From assembly GCA_030039005.1 (NCBI GenBank), contig JASHQT010000087.1, positions 1-13,777 on the forward strand: 13,777 nt of DNA, in the 5' to 3' direction. This document shows, piece by piece, positions 13,689 through 13,777 of the stretch. Numbering within the stretch: position 1 is the stretch's first letter; each line of letters starts with the position of its first letter. The notes beneath the pieces were generated by a model. The model was not told the DNA's origin, did not search any database, and saw only the letters and a list, made by a program, of their open reading frames with translations. This DNA comes from Bryobacteraceae bacterium. GTDB taxonomy: Bacteria; Acidobacteriota; Terriglobia; Bryobacterales; Bryobacteraceae. The position numbers and the translations under genes were made by a program.

Positions 13689-13777
13689 TTACTTAGGTTC
13701 CGTGGTGCCCAGGTGCAACAAGTCCTTATTGTTCTCCAGGCAGACGTATTCCTGAATTTCCCAACCGGCGCGGCACT
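13689..13777 (-). CDS. 3' end of a second small Cys/Trp protein (runs off the window)
   Basis: Reading leftwards from the right edge, one minus-strand frame is open to TAA at 13691-13689, giving 28 residues: C-R-A-G-W-E-I-Q-E-Y-V-C-L-E followed by a polar tail ending T-E-P-K. The C-R-A-G-W-E motif aligns with C-R-A-A-W-E in the product of 12331-12621, and the DNA in this part is also alike. It therefore looks like a second member of that small-protein family whose 5' end lies beyond the window. It converges on the propeller gene with a 28-base gap. Confidence 0.55.
   Translation of the reverse strand, partial: CRAGWEIQEYVCLENNKDLLHLGTTEPK

Overview
The window is GC-rich bacterial DNA with no tRNA, rRNA, CRISPR array or complete mobile element that I can see. 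The gene set points to an acidobacterium of the Solibacter/Bryobacteraceae kind: an alginate-export-type barrel beside the end of a PQQ-type propeller enzyme, a zinc-ribbon Ser/Thr kinase with a large membrane C-terminus, tandem DUF6644-like membrane proteins and a YVTN propeller. This assignment is inference from gene style, not from a marker gene.

Layout: (1) 1-144, the 3' end of a PQQ/quinoprotein-type propeller gene. (2) 226-1689, an alginate-export-family outer-membrane barrel. (3) 1752-2231, an exported lipocalin-like protein, converging on a minus-strand TfoX-N-like gene (2248-2658). That gene is divergent from a DoxX-like membrane protein (2712-3137), and a perfect dyad lies between the two. 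(4) 3186-6179, a 913-residue zinc-ribbon/kinase/polytopic protein followed 6 bases later by purS. (5) 6180-10431, the most interesting part: an intact porin-like barrel (6326-7540), a short PstS-like periplasmic binding protein (7833-8291), a methyl-accepting chemotaxis protein (8319-9746), and the 3' half of a second, related porin that has lost its start and first ~178 residues (9769-10407). (6) 10466-11260, a short-chain dehydrogenase, tail-to-tail with two overlapping minus-strand DUF6644-like paralogues (11266-12257). (7) 12331-13777, a YVTN propeller protein on the plus strand bracketed by two minus-strand genes for related small proteins; the second runs off the right edge.

Main observation: both the intact porin and the binding-protein/MCP pair are preceded by a sequence resembling a flagellar sigma-28 (FliA) promoter, TCAAGNNN-N10-GYCGATAT, with identical geometry in the two places (6206-6231 and 7687-7712). 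A terminator-like hairpin separates the porin from the second promoter. I read this as a motility-regulon chemosensory module: an outer-membrane channel admits a solute, a small PBP-like protein binds it in the periplasm, and the MCP, whose HAMP domain is missing or degenerate, signals. The broken second porin immediately after the MCP suggests the locus was rearranged. Other smaller signals are a hairpin that would bury the start codon of the DUF6644 operon and two conserved histidines in those paralogues.
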